From Timema cristinae (taxonomy: Eukaryota > Arthropoda > Insecta > Phasmatodea > Timematidae): a stretch of 64,000 nt of DNA. The DNA is taken from NCBI GenBank assembly GCA_039000515.1, contig JBCFYV010000001.1, forward strand, positions 12,563,928 through 12,627,927. Reading direction: 5' to 3'. The translations under genes and the position numbers were made by a program. A model generated the notes under the pieces. It saw nothing but the letters and a program-made list of their open reading frames with translations. It had not been told where the DNA came from and searched no databases. Of the stretch, positions 35,394-46,551 are shown piece by piece (position 1 is the first letter of the stretch; each line of letters starts with the position of its first letter).

Positions 35394-35706
35394 GGATGCA
35401 GGGAACGTGAGAAAAGGTGTTTTTTTGCAGTGTTTATATAGCAACACATATTGTTGGTAAAAATAAATCAAATATTGCTCCATTAGAAACAAAGGGAGAG
35501 TTAATGTTACTTTACATGATAATATCAACAGTTTTTAATGTATTTCAAGGGTGTCCTATGATTTAATGACAACTGTTGATATAACCAGGTGAGGAAAATT
35601 AAACTAAACGTTTCTACTGTAGCAATATTTGATTTGTTTTGACTAAAAAAGTGTTGATACAAAAACTGCAAAAAAACACTGCCCTCTTGTTGAATTCCCT
35701 ACATCC
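35394..35706. mobile_element. Foldback element, 313 bp
   Basis: The two halves are imperfect reverse complements along their length. The left starts GGATGCAGGGAA and the right read inward starts GGATGTAGGGAA. Matching internal pieces include GTGTTTTTTTGCAGT and AAATCAAATATTGCT, each found again inverted. Arms are about 140-150 bp with little or no loop. No coding capacity. It lies next to the A SINE's TSD, inside the B SINE. Confidence 0.85.
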
Positions 35707-35873
35707 ACACCTAAAGTTTACCCCCGTATATTCATGGAGGAAGAGTGTAGAACCGTTTAGTAAAATATCCACCCTTAGTTGTACACTCAACTAGGGTTCG
35801 AACCCTGATCTTCCCTGTCATCGGCAGTCACATTCCATTGCGGTAGTTACGCCTTAGACCATTCGGTTTCCGC

Positions 35874-36351
35874 AGATTGAAAACATTTCCAAAAAATAAG
35901 AAAACTTGGATAAGCTATAAACAGATTTTAAAGAACTTATAAGTGTGACAATTGAACATATTTATATTTATAACAGCAAATAAACAGTGTTTTAATGTCT
36001 GACTGGCGATTAAATGTCATCGATCACAAAAGTATAGATTAATTAAGATATCGTCGTAAAAAAAAGTTTGATTTGTAGTTTTTCTATAAACCTCTCTCTT
36101 TACCTAGTTGTATTTTTATACAACCATCTAATTACTCCTTTTATTATGACCAATATTTATCCATTAAAAAATAACATTAAAATGTAATCCAAAGAAGACA
36201 ACTGAATAAAAAGTCCATAATTAGATTTTATTCTTAGTGTCATGATAGCATATCTTCAAAATATGTTAGTTTATAACGTCTTTAAAATATCACTTTAATA
36301 ATCTTACTATTTGCCTACACATGGACACAAAGTCATCACTCTCGTTTAGTT
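35874..36351. other. Unassigned AT-rich spacer
   Basis: Nothing recognised. Confidence 0.5.
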
Positions 36352-36546
36352 TTGTTCACCTGTGATTGGGTGGTCAAGGTTCGAATCCCGACTGGTTCAT
36401 TAAGGTGTTTTTTACTCATACCGTTTAACTCTCTCGCTCCACGTAAATGTGGGTACATTATCTCTAAATTTTACCTTCCTCGTGCCAGCCTTATTAGTGT
36501 GAATATGCGTGACAGGCCGGATGGGTGGTAAGACGAACTGCTAATA
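36352..36546 (+). mobile_element. SINE family B, 5' half of head missing
   Basis: B box AAGGTTCGAATCCCGACTGG, body (CTCCACGTAAATGTGGGTAC) and a degraded tail (GCCGGATGGGTGGTAAGACG). Confidence 0.83.
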
Positions 36547-36966
36547 CAAATTTCTAGGAATTGTTTTTAACATTTATTAACTCATTTCGCACTTAACAAC
36601 CAGTTTTCACATTTCCTTGTTTTGGTCTCTTGTCGAGTTAAAAGTGAACTTGGCTGATAAAAGAACTCTACTGGTTTTCACAACTTGTTCAGGGAAAACA
36701 CAGCTTCCGTTCACAAGCCTCACTGGTTCTGTGACGTCACTATTCTGTCTTATATCTCTTCTTTACTCCCCCTTCCCTTCTCTTACAATCTCGTGGTGGT
36801 GCCGCTTGATCGAGCCCTGTGTACTACTGACGAGGCCTTCTTCTCAAGGCCCTATACCGTCCACAACACGGCGATGCTGTGTGCTCGAAAATGAGGGGCG
36901 TTTGTAATATCCGGGCTGTTGGCAGTTGCCACCGTCCACTTCCAGGAGCGCTACTGTCTAACTGTG
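36547..36966. other. Unassigned spacer
   Basis: A 96-codon frame at 36617-36907 is unlike any family I know. Confidence 0.4.
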
Positions 36967-37068
36967 TTCGTCGGGTCTTACTACCCCGCTTGGGCTATAC
37001 GCAGATGTATTAATTACGATAGAATGTTAAGGTTGAGGTAGGTTGAATTTTAAGGAAGTGAACCCCTT
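36967..37068 (-). mobile_element. SINE family B, tail-side fragment
   Basis: Shared tail (GGGTCTTACTACCCCGCTTG on the plus strand) and the first part of the body (AGGTTGAATTTTAAGGAAGT). Ends abruptly. Confidence 0.75.
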
Positions 37069-37265
37069 ATTTTACCAACATTTTAAAATTTTGATTTGAT
37101 TTTTTTATATTTATTAAAAACTTGGTCGGAATAAATAAAATGAAGCTTTTTTTTTTCGTCTATTTGAAACAAATAACCACGAAATCCATCGCCACGGGCA
37201 ACGCTGGCTACCTCTGCTAATATGTAACTAGCTGTAGGTGCGTCAACGGACCTACATTAGTATTT
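37069..37265. repeat. Dispersed repeat paired with 47530-47715
   Basis: Shares an ordered set of pieces with 47530-47715: a TTTGATTTGATTTTTTTA-like stretch, AACTTGGTCGGAATAAATAA and a T-run. GCCACGGGCAACGCTGGCTA is Helitron-like in style, but no defined ends are seen. Confidence 0.4.
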
Positions 37266-37276
37266 TAGTAGCACAC

Positions 37277-37425
37277 ATTGTTTGGAAAATAAAGGCCTAT
37301 TGGTTTTACAGTCCACACTGATAACATTTTATTATACCACTATTGTTATATTTAATGTATTGAATATTGATGATTTATATCAAAAGTGACAGCTGCATAT
37401 CTCATAGATTGACGTGACAGTAGAT

Positions 37426-37461
<36 letters not shown>

Positions 37462-37803
37462 GCACGGCATCTTACTACCCGTTCGAGTTATATGCACCCA
37501 CGCTATTCTGTAATAATAGGATGATTGTGGGATGAAATGGAGGACCTACAGTCTAACGTGGGATCCGAACCATGGAGGAGGCCTGGCATTCCACACATTC
37601 ACAAGTTGTGATTAATACACGTCTTGTCAGAGGTGAAGGAAGGGTTTGGCAATCAGATAAATCTGTGCCGGGAGAGAGGATTGAACCCCGGACAGAGGTC
37701 CGACACCTTACCCCTAGACCGCCAGGTCACCTAGATCTAGTAACTTTTCTAGTTGTCATATATAAGGGCCTTCCTAAGAAAATTGGAATGTAGCTCCTGT
37801 AAC
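37277..37803 (+). mobile_element. MITE-like repeat M interrupted by an A SINE
   Basis: The M core is present on both sides of the SINE: AAAAGTGACAGCTGCATATC at about 37380, and CTAGTAACTTTTCTAGTTGT with the terminal GGGCCTTCCTAAGAAAATTG at about 37737-37788. The 5' terminus is eroded. Confidence 0.8.
37429..37731 (-). mobile_element. SINE family A inside a MITE
   Basis: Full-length copy with long (TTA)n on the plus strand, a decayed tail (GCACGGCATCTTACTACCCG), body and head GGTGACCTGGCGGTCTAGGG. TSD TAGATGTA (37421-37428) and TAGATCTA (37732-37739), one mismatch. The 73-codon plus-strand frame here is SINE-derived. Confidence 0.9.
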
Positions 37804-38524
37804 TTTCAAACTCCGTTCACTTGAAGGTTTCAAGAATAGAACCTCGTGTCAGCTCGTCAGGGGGCCATCGTACCGTGAAACTGATTAGTTCTGTGTTGGA
37901 GTAGGAAGGGAGATACGTCATTTGTTCGATTACAAACTTCGAACTGCTTCCTTAATTTGAATGAATCCACCATTGGGAGAAAGTACATCTATTCCCGTTG
38001 AAAATGTAACAAATGAGTTCTGACCGTCACAACAGTTTCATTCAAACAATGTCATATTATCACGTGCATCTAACTGGAGTTTGTTTTGGCAGATCGCTTA
38101 CAATGTAGTGGAAGAAACGATAGGGAGAAGAATTTAAAGACAACAAAATGTAAGAGTCTAGTATAAGCGTTGATTCAAAAAGACTAAAATTAACCTTTAC
38201 ATTAGATCCTTCCTTCTATCATTTTTCGCCCATAAAAGTGTCAATGTAATTTTTATAAATTCTCTCTGACAAGGACATTATTAAAGAGAAAATAAGTTAT
38301 TTTTCCTTTAATTTTAAAATCTTTGTACGGCAGGTATCTCTTTAGCGTGGGGAGAAAAGGTTATGGTAGCTACGAGTTCAAGAGGTTACTAAGCTAGGTC
38401 AGGATAGTGATACAATGTGGGGGATATGTGACCAGAAAGGAGTCCCTCATGCTTGACATCAATATTGTATCCATTTCAATCCTTGACCCTCTGTGTAGGC
38501 GTTAGGGTCTGGTTTGAACCATTC
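37804..38524. other. Unassigned spacer
   Basis: Nothing recognised. Confidence 0.5.
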
Positions 38525-39457
38525 GACTCTTGTGACGTAGCGGTCCATAATGTGAAGTCTGTGTACCTGTTGGAGATGGTAGCAGAGCATGGTTAAGGTC
38601 AGGTCTTGTAACGTAATGATCCATAGTTTGAGATCTGTGTACCTGTTGGATATGGTAGCAGAGCATGGGGAAGGTCTTGTGACGTAATGATCCATAGTTT
38701 GAGATCTGTGTACCTGTTGGAGATGGTAGCAGAGCATGGTGAAGGTCAGGTCTTGTGACGTAATGATCCATAGTTTGAGATCTGTGTACCTCTGGAGATG
38801 TAGCAGAGCATAGTGAAAGTCAGGTCTTGGACGTAATGATCCATAGTTTGAGATCTGTGTACCTGTTGGAGATGGTAGCAGAGCATGGTTTAAGGTCAGG
38901 TCTTGTAACGTAATGATCCATAGTTTGAGATCTGTGTACCTGTTGGAGATGGTAGCAGAGCATAGTGACGGTCAGGTCTTGTGACGTAATGATCCATAGT
39001 TTGAGATCTGTGTACCTCTTGGAGATGGTAGCAGAGCATAGTGAAAGTCAGGTCTTGTGACGTAATGATCCATAGTTTGAGATCTGTGTACCTGTTGGAG
39101 ATGGTAGCAGAGCATGGTTAAGGTCAGGTCTTGTACGTAATGATCCATAGTTTGAGATCTGTGTACCTGTTGGAGATGGTAGCAGAGCATAGTGACGGTC
39201 AGGTCTTGTGACGTAATGCTCCATAGTTTGAGATCTGTGTACCTCTTGGAGATGGTAGCAGAGCATAGTGACGGTCAGGTCTTGTGACGTAATGATCCAT
39301 AGTTTGAGATCTGTGTACCTCTTGGAGATGGTAGCAGAGCATAGTGACGGTCAGGTCTTGTGACGTAATGATCCATAGTTTGAGATCTGTGTACCTGTTG
39401 GAGATGTTATCAGAGCATGGTTAAGGTCAGGTCTTGTGACGTAATGATCCATAGTTT
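38525..39457. repeat. 76-bp minisatellite, about 12 copies
   Basis: The unit contains CTTGTGACGTAATGATCCAT, AGTTTGAGATCTGTGTACCT and GTTGGAGATGGTAGCAGAGC. Copies differ mainly at AGCATGG/AGCATAG and CTGTTGG/CTCTTGG, and some have 1-2 base deletions. Most monomers carry TGACGTAA, a CRE-like octamer. Minus-strand frames of 70-90 codons are repeat readings. Confidence 0.95.
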
Positions 39458-39783
39458 AATAACTATTTATCAGCTGGTGACCTATCTCTCTCCAAGGCCG
39501 GTACATTTACAAACTGTAATGTGTGTAACTACGTATGTTACGTCAGTTTATGTGGGGGTGATAGCGTTACCTTTTGGTCTTCTGTGTAAATATGTGCTCT
39601 ATAAACAAGTGCGTGCGATATCCCCCTTAGGGAGGGCAGTGTTTGCGGATCAAGCCTGATGATAATGTTGATTATTAGGTTCGTGGGATGTTGGCTTGAA
39701 TTGATGGTAGTGTTTCCTGGGAGGGTCAGGAGTAGCCTCCGATGCAAATTTCATCACTCATCAGTTCTGCCAATTCCTTAATG
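39458..39783. other. Unassigned spacer
   Basis: Nothing recognised. Confidence 0.5.
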
Positions 39784-40199
39784 TATTCATACGTCAAGTA
39801 ATGTGATCTGCAGCTGTCACTTTTAATAGATACTATCAGTACATATAAAATAACAAAAACAACCCCCTTCGGTGGCCACATGGTCTAAGGCGCTAATCTC
39901 ACAACTATATTGGACTGCCGATGACGAGGAGATCGGAGTTCGAATCCCTGTTGAATGTACTAAGTGTGGCTTTTCCTAAATGGCTTTCCACGCAAATGTG
40001 GGTACACTTTCTCTAAATTCCACTTTCCTCATTTCAAGCGTCCTAGCTTAGCTAGCACATGCGTATAACCTGGACCGGTAGTAAGACACGGTGATGAATA
40101 TATATGTATAGGCCTATTTATATATAATATGCTATCAATGTTGAACTTTATAAACTCTTTGTATTTTCTAAAAGGCTTTTTCTGTCAAAATTGTACTGT
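39784..40199 (-). mobile_element. MITE-like repeat M, inverted, interrupted by a B SINE
   Basis: On the minus strand it starts ACAGTACAATTTTGACAGAA then AAAGCCTT and continues into the core. The SINE at 39871-40093 interrupts it, then AAAAGTGACAGCTGCAGATC and TTGACGTATGAATACATT follow. Confidence 0.82.
39871..40093 (+). mobile_element. SINE family B, full length, inside a MITE
   Basis: The clearest B copy. Head GGTGGCCACATGGTCTAAGG (tRNA-Leu/Ser-like A-box region), B box GAGTTCGAATCCC at about 39938, body and tail (ATAACCTGGACCGGTAGTAA). No clear TSD is seen. Confidence 0.92.
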
Positions 40200-41112
40200 T
40201 GACCTCACTAGGAATACAACCAGGGTCCCTTAGACCAATGACGTCAGTATCTTTTAATCATTTTGATGACAATATGGAATTTGAACCGTGGTATATACAA
40301 TTCCCCCCTCCCCCCATCCATGCCTCATTATTGTAAACATATGGATAGTCCGGCAGGGTGGTAAGACGGAAAGGGGGTGAATAAAACACTCCAGAAAGGT
40401 CAAGATTAAATGATGATCTATCTCCAGTTTTGAAAATTGCCTCAGCTCAAGACATTTTACCGAATTTTGATGATTTGCTATCTGTAAGACGGTACCAAGG
40501 GTCCACTTAAAAAATACACGGTATGTGACAACTAAGAAACTATGATTTTTCTATTATTTTTTTATTTTCAATTTTTTGTTGTTTAATTATTTATTAATAT
40601 ATATAGGTTACGTATTGGAAGTGTCCGTACTCAAAGTGTCCGGTGTTAGAAGTAACCACAAAAACTTTTCATCGTGTTCAAAGAGCTCACACAAATCTTT
40701 AAAATTCATCCAAGCGAATGAGCTAGGTGTGTGTCAAAAATAGCAAGTAAACTAAATAGATTAACTAAAACCATAGCTAACCTAACACAACCTTACCTAA
40801 CCTGCCGACTTAGATCTAAGGAATTAGGTGATCCTGCAAGAACTACATAGAACTGGATAAAATAAATAATAGCATATTACGGGACTTCGAAAAGACGGAC
40901 TTAAATATATCTTATGCTTTAACTTCGTGAATAAATTAGATCAGGATTTTGTACTTGCGTATTATGTACATCGTACCTAATTGTATAAGAATAAAAATAG
41001 TAATAATAATTGATATCTTCGTCTAAATTCAGTAAAGCAATGGTTAAGTACGTGAAAGGAAAATGACTCTTAGCATAATGTGGTCGCACAAAACACGATT
41101 TTTGTTTGGCGG
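40200..41112. other. Spacer with weak SINE-like tail
   Basis: GTCCGGCAGGGTGGTAAGACGG at about 40350-40371 resembles a worn SINE tail, but the body is not recognisable. The rest, AT-rich to 41100, shows nothing I can name. Confidence 0.4.
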
Positions 41113-41118
41113 TTCTGA

Positions 41119-41119
<1 letters not shown>

Positions 41120-41158
<39 letters not shown>

Positions 41159-41311
41159 GCACCGCGTCTTACTACCCGTTCGGGTTATACGCACTTACGC
41201 TAATGTGTAATGGTAGGGTGATTGTGATATGAACTGGAGGACCTACAGGTTAACGTGGGATCCGAACCACCGTGAGAGCCTGGCATTCCACACATTCACA
41301 AGTTGTGGCCA
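41120..41311 (-). mobile_element. SINE family A, 5'-truncated
   Basis: Long (TTA)n, near-perfect tail and part of the body (AATGTGTGGAATGCCAGGCT read inward), then it stops without a head. Short TSD TTCTGAA at 41113-41119 and 41312-41318. Confidence 0.88.
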
Positions 41312-41318
41312 TTCTGAA

Positions 41319-41916
41319 CACGGTCGCTTCCGACATGACACCATCATATATTATGCACAGTTTATTTTGGAATGTTTTTAATATTAAGTATACTATGCAA
41401 ATTTACATATGTGAGCGGTATTAGACAGCGCTATATATTTAAAATAATTATTAAAAATGTCAATTTTTATTTATTTCTAAATGCATCCCTTGACATAATG
41501 CAACTTTTCCTATACGGCCCACGGTACAAAGAGCTTAACACGCCTGCTCCACGACCAATCAAAACAAAAGAGGACGTGAGCCCGCGCCAAGCCAAACAAG
41601 ATTCGGTACGAACATCGCGGGGGAGATAAAGAAACGAAGAGAGAGAATAAAACAAGAACAAAATGATCCGTACGTTCTTCTCGCCCGCCATTTAGTTTGA
41701 AAGGTTAGAGCTCCCCTTAGACTCTCACACGCTCGCTTCGTGGCCTGGGGGGAGAGCGCTCTCATTAGAGGGAATGGATGTGGGAGGGGAAACCCATAAA
41801 CATGTCCAAGGCAATGAGGGGGAGCCCTGATTTGAGTGGGGGGGGGGGGCAACTGGATCCTACGGCCAGGCTTACGATCCCCTTCTGGACGTAATGGATT
41901 GTTTCTAGCGGGTGCA
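41319..41916. other. Unassigned spacer
   Basis: A G-run lies at about 41840-41848. Overlapping frames at 41372-41852 have no recognisable domain. Confidence 0.45.
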
Positions 41917-42305
41917 CCTGGTTGTTCCGTGTGATGCGGGTGTACCAGGTTGGTCCGTGTGATGTGGGTGTACCAGTGGTCCGGATGCGGGTATACAGTT
42001 GGTCCGTGTGATGCGGGTGTACCAGGTTGGTCCGTGTGATGTGGTTACAGGTTGGTCGTGTGATGCGGGTGTACCAGGTTGGTCCGTGTGATGTGGGTGT
42101 ACCAGGTTGGTCCGTGTGATGCGGGTGTACCAGGTTGGTCCGTGTGATGGGGTACCAGGTTGGTCCGTGTGATGTGGGTGTACCAGGTTGGTCCGTGTGA
42201 TGTGGGTGTACCAGGTTGGTCCGTGTGATGTGGTGTACCAGGTTGGTCCGTGTGATGTGGTGTACCAGTTGGTCGTGTGATGCGGGCATACCTGGTTGGT
42301 CCGTG
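41917..42305. repeat. 28-bp minisatellite, about 14 copies
   Basis: The unit is GGTTGGTCCGTGTGATGCGG plus GTGTACCA. GATGCGGG and GATGTGGG variants alternate, and many copies lost 1-5 bases. Minus-strand frames (HITRTNLVHPHHTDQPGTP...) are repeat readings. Confidence 0.95.
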
Positions 42306-42467
42306 GAGGCTGGCTTGTCTTGTCGTTTGTCTGAAGCGGGCCAATCTTTCAGGAGCTGAGAATTTAGTCAGTGCACGTTGCTTCTTAACGGCTTGTTTGG
42401 AACTAATTGCTCCAGAACCAGCGGTCGTTAAAGCAACTAAATAAACATGTCACTGCCTCCCAATAGG
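42306..42467. other. Short spacer
   Basis: Nothing recognised. Confidence 0.4.
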
Positions 42468-42886
42468 ACACGTAAAAAAACAACTATTTGTCTCGTGGTC
42501 AACATTGATAACATCCTACAATATTGTTATTGTTATATAAATATTGTAATATCTATCAAAAGTAATAATAATAATACTTAGCACCGCGTCTTACTACCCG
42601 TTCGGGTTATACGCTTTACGTACTAATTACTCTAATGTATTAGGAATTGGGAAGGTTGAATTAGAGGAAGTGAACCCGCATTTGCGTGGAGGAGAGTGGA
42701 AAACCATCTAGGAAAAACCACCCCAGTTCACCCGACCGAGATTCGAACCTCGATCTCCCCGTCCTCAGCAGTCGGGTTCAACACGTCTAGCGCGTTAGCC
42801 AACTACGCCACAGAGGCGGGTATCAAAAGTAACAACTGCAGATCACAGGACTTGACGTATGGATACGTGAATGTAGATATAGAAGC
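42468..42886 (+). mobile_element. MITE-like repeat M interrupted by a C SINE
   Basis: The left core has GTGGTCAACATTGATAACAT and ATCTATCAAAAGTAA. After the SINE it continues ACAACTGCAGATCACAGGAC, TTGACGTATGGATACGTGAA and ends at GTAGATATAGAAGCTTG, where a B SINE abuts. Confidence 0.83.
42566..42820 (-). mobile_element. SINE family C, full length, with TSD
   Basis: Minus strand: head CCCGCCTCTGTGGCGTAGTT then GGCTAACGCG, B box GAGGTTCGAATCTCGG, body nearly identical to family B, shared tail and (TAA)n. Exact 12-bp TSD TATCAAAAGTAA at 42554-42565 and 42821-42832. Best type copy of C. The antisense frame over it includes [13 protein letters not shown]. Confidence 0.95.
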
Positions 42887-43120
42887 TTGCCTTACCACCC
42901 GTTCGGAGTATACACTTATGTACTAATTACGATAGTGATTTTAGGGAATAGGAAGGTTAGATTTAAAGGAAGTGTACCTTCTTTTGCGTGGAGGGAGAGG
43001 GGGGAAACAATTTTAGAAAAATATCTCAGTACACCCGATCTATCTTCGAACTTTGATCTCCTCGTCATCGACAGTCTGGTCTACTGCGAGAATAGTGCCT
43101 TAGACCATGCGGCCACCGAC
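42887..43120 (-). mobile_element. SINE family B
   Basis: Minus strand: head GGTGGCCGCATGGTCTAAGG, a mutated B box (AAAGTTCGAAGAT), body and a decayed tail. It lies next to the truncated MITE end. Confidence 0.88.
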
Positions 43121-44404
43121 TAACACTGATATAAAACACCCCAATAACAACCAAACAGCTCGAGTAAGACGAGGACCTTATTTCCGGTCAATGTTTGTTG
43201 GTTGGTCGGTAGGAAGTAAAGGGGGGGGGGGGTTCAGTAGGTACGTGACTTTTGGGTCGTTTCTAGATCCCTTCTTCAATCTCTCATTTCCTTATTATTG
43301 TTCTTTCTCCTAACTCGCTCGTTTTTACCTCGCCACCACGCTTCCTGCCCCCTCCCCTTTATTCTTGAAACAAGAGATTTCTCGTGGAGGTAGGGGAGAG
43401 TAGTGGTGAACTCCCCTTCCCCTCCTCGTCACCATGACCACGTGACAGACAGAAGGGGAGAGCTTCAGGGCGCCTCAGTATTCCCCCGGCATAACAGAGA
43501 GTAGCGCTACTGACACTTTACATCTTGATACGCTCCCCTTTCTCTATTGGTGGTTCGGATTATATCGCGTGCGTGTGACTGGCGGCACTTCTACCATCTC
43601 TTATCAATCCGTTTGAGAGTTTAATTGTGTCGTTATATTAATTATTTCAATGGTTTTCGTTTGTTCTGAGATAATAATTAGACAATAATGTTTTGTGTTG
43701 TATATATTTTGTTGAGTGATTTTACAAACATGTTACATATGAATGTTGTGGCTAAGGAACTTGGTAAGTATAAAGTAACGTGTCTATTCAAGAGTTCGTA
43801 TCTCCACCCTACCAAGGTCAACATGATTGAAATTCCGTTGCGATGTAGGGATACATTGGTTGATAACTCTAGACTCTCGTTCTTTTAATTTCAAATAGTT
43901 CTAATCACGTTATCTTCAGCGATAATAATTTTATTGGAAATTTATGTATGATTTTGTTTTAAACATTTGAGTAAGGTCGTTCTGTTTCAAAGTCATGACT
44001 ATTATATATTATCTCTTAGTTGTAGCCTACACTCACCACCATATTGGATACTTTCCGCCATGTTGGATACCCGCCGGCATGTTGGAGCCACAAGATATTT
44101 GTCAATATGAAAAACATAATTCGACTATTTATTAGTTAGTTATTGATGTTTACCGAATGTCTCCTCCATAGCATCCATATTGTTTTCATTGTTTTCATAA
44201 TCGTGTTCCATTCCTATATATCGTAATTACATGAAAAGATGTCTGATGACAGTTTATCTTACAGCAGACAATAAACAAACACCCACAGGAAAATTTGTAA
44301 AGTGAAAACTTTTGTAGGTGAAAGTCACAATTGTGTTTGATCTCATTACCTGCTGTAGTTGAATTTGTTCTTAAATTACATTCATTAAAAACTTTATGAA
44401 TGGT
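43121..44404. other. Unassigned spacer
   Basis: G-run at about 43211-43222. GC-richer at 43300-43560, AT-rich after. A near-repeat (ATATTGGATACTTTCCGCC; CATGTTGGATACCCGCCGG) is at about 44041-44080. No gene recognised. Confidence 0.5.
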
Positions 44405-44766
44405 ATCTAATGAAACAAGTTAAGTTAGTCTTGAATAGCAAGAAATTGGTGAAGTGGGTCATGAATAGTAAGAAATAGGGGAAGTGGGTCTTGAATAGTA
44501 AGAAATAGGGGAAGTTGATCTTGAATAGCAAGAAACTGGTGAAGTTGGTCTTTAATATCAAGAAACGGGTGAAGTTAGTCTTGAATAGCAAGAAACAGGT
44601 GCAGTGGTCTTGAATAGCAGTAAACGGGTGAAGTTGGTCTTGAATAGCAAGAAACGGGTGAAGTTGGTCTTGAATAGCAAGAAACGGGTGAAGTTGGTCT
44701 TGAATAGCAAGAAACGGGTGAAGTTAGTCTTGAATAGCAAGAAACAGGTGAAGTTGGTCTTGAGCA
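44405..44766. repeat. 30-bp minisatellite, about 12 copies
   Basis: The unit is GTCTTGAATAGCAAGAAACG plus GGTGAAGTTG. The left copies are diverged (ATGAATAGTAAGAAATAGGG) and those at 44620-44760 nearly identical. The 10-codon period opens frames on both strands. Confidence 0.93.
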
Positions 44767-44794
44767 ACTGTACAGCCGGTTTAGAATCAACTCA

Positions 44795-45660
44795 CCCTGC
44801 CTGTGTAGTTTCTCACACCTGCACTCCTGTGTCAGAGTTACCAACAGTCCCCAGGTGGTTAGTTTATCACGCCTGCGCTCCTGTGTCAGAGCTAACCAAC
44901 AGTCCCAGGTGGTTAGTTTCTCACGCCTGCGCTCCTGTGTCAGAGCTACCAACAGTCCCCAGGTGGTTAGTTTCTCACGCCTGCACTCTTGTGTCAGAGC
45001 TACCAACTGTCCCCAGGTGGTTAGTTTATTACTTCTCCGCTCCTGTATCAGAGCTACCAACAGTCCCCAAGGGTTAGTTTCTCACGCCTGCACTCCTGTG
45101 TCAGAGCTACCAACAGTCCCCAGGTGATTAGTTTCTCACGCCTGCACTCCTGTGTCAGAGCTACCAACTGTCCCCAGGTGGTTAGTTTCTCACGCCTGCG
45201 CTCCTGTGTCAGAGCTACCAACAGTCCCCAGGTGATTAGTTTCTCACGCCTGCACTCCTGTGTCAGAGCTACCAACTGTCCCCAGGTGGTTAGTTTCTCA
45301 CGCCTGCACTCCTGTGTCAGAGCTACCAACAGTCCCCAGGTGATTAGTTTCTCACGCCTGCACTCCTGTGTCAGAGCTACCAACAGTCCCCAAGGGTTAG
45401 TTTCTCACGCCTGCACTCCTGTATCAGAGCTACCAACAGTCCCAAGGGGTTAGTTTCTTACTTCTCCGCTCCTGTAATCAGAGCTACCAACAGTCCCCAA
45501 GGGTTAGTTTCTCACGCCTGCGCTCCTGTGTCAGAGCTACCAACAGTCCCAGGTAGTTAGTTTCTCACGCCTGCACTCCTGTGTCAGAGCTACCAACTGT
45601 CCCAGGTGATTAGTTTCTCACGCCTGCGCTCCTGTGTCAGAGCTACCAACAGTCCTCACC
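44795..45660. repeat. 54-bp minisatellite, about 16 copies
   Basis: The unit contains GTTTCTCACGCCTGCGCTCC, TGTGTCAGAGCTACCAACAG and TCCCCAGGTGGTTA. In 45070-45350 copies alternate between AACAGTCCCCAGGTGATTA and AACTGTCCCCAGGTGGTTA, a 108-bp dimer order. The 18-codon period explains the frames VSFSRLHSCVRATN... on plus and VALTQECRREKLTTWG... on minus. Confidence 0.95.
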
Positions 45661-45917
45661 TAGTTGTGTTCACTTGACCGAGAACTTTTCCCCTAGCTTT
45701 GGGTGCGCAGTCGGAGGGGGTCGAGCAAGTTGTACGCTCCTCGCTCGTGTTGGTAACTCAATAACCTCGTGGCTGAGACTAATTGCTGGGGAAGTCACAG
45801 TTCAAACCCAGTCTGCATCACCACCCACGTGGTTAAGTAGGGGCGTGCTCCTGGTTGGTAATTAGGAGACACGCTAATTGATCTTCACCATAGAGTGTTT
45901 CAGAGAAGTGTTTAGGA
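45661..45917. other. Spacer with weak tRNA-like stretch
   Basis: CCTCGTGGCTGAGACTAATT followed by CAGTTCAAACCC at about 45764-45810 resembles a worn B-type head. No body follows in order. Confidence 0.3.
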
Positions 45918-46215
45918 TGCTACGTCCGGGATATCCACTTAGTTCCACACTGGCTGAGGAGGGAGTAGTAAGGTGGAATTGAGAAGAAATGTACTAGCAC
46001 TTGATTAGAAAAAAGTAAGAACAAGGAGGTCTCTCACTAGTTGGGGAGGGAGTAGTAAGGTGGAATTGAGAGGAAATGTACCAGCACTTGATTAGAAAAA
46101 AGTAGGAACAAGGAGGTAAAGCACCCTTAGTCCACCCATCTGGGATTTGTACCCCGACGTCCGCATTACCGACAAATCAGTTGGCGTCTTTGACCGCGTG
46201 TCCTCCGAAACTGCC
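45918..46215 (-). mobile_element. SINE family B-like with internal duplication
   Basis: Diverged B-type body and head on the minus strand. A segment of about 80 bp containing GGAGGGAGTAGTAAGGTGGA is duplicated (start about 45958 and 46046) with few differences. The duplication is therefore younger than the divergence from the B consensus. Confidence 0.65.
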
Positions 46216-46551
46216 CGCATGAGATAATATTATTTATTAGATGGTAATAATATCTGAGATCAGTAAACAGCCGCTTCCTCTTTGATTCTCGTGCTAGTTT
46301 CCCACCATCTCGTGGGCAGGGGTATGACTGAGGGGAGAACGGAGCTCCGACCTTGGAATATGTTTGTTACGTAACCTAGCACCGGATATCCGAGCTATTC
46401 GTACAGTGTGGGTGTGTGCTGGCCCGTGTAATCGTTGTGGTGGGGGAGGCCTCCATGCATTAGAGAACCTACTTGGCTCCAAACAATACCGACCGTGGCG
46501 CCCAGCTACAGCCTGGTCTGAACTCTTAGCAGCGGTGTCGGGGTCAAATAC
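46216..46551. other. Unassigned spacer
   Basis: Nothing recognised. Confidence 0.45.

Larger units (their letters stand above)
34972..35873 (-). mobile_element. SINE family B, split by two insertions
   Basis: The tail side lies at 34972-35071 (CTAACCGTTCAGGTTAAACA; AAGGTTGAATTTAGATTAAA) and the head side at about 35707-35873 (GAATGGTCTAAGGCGTAACT, B box GGGTTCGAACCC read on the minus strand). Between them are an A SINE and a foldback element. Joining the flanks gives a normal B body. Confidence 0.85.

Noticed and set aside
36617..36907. 96-codon frame with a possible exon
   Set aside because: No domain, and an overlapping second frame of similar length exists. No splice or codon evidence can be judged by eye.
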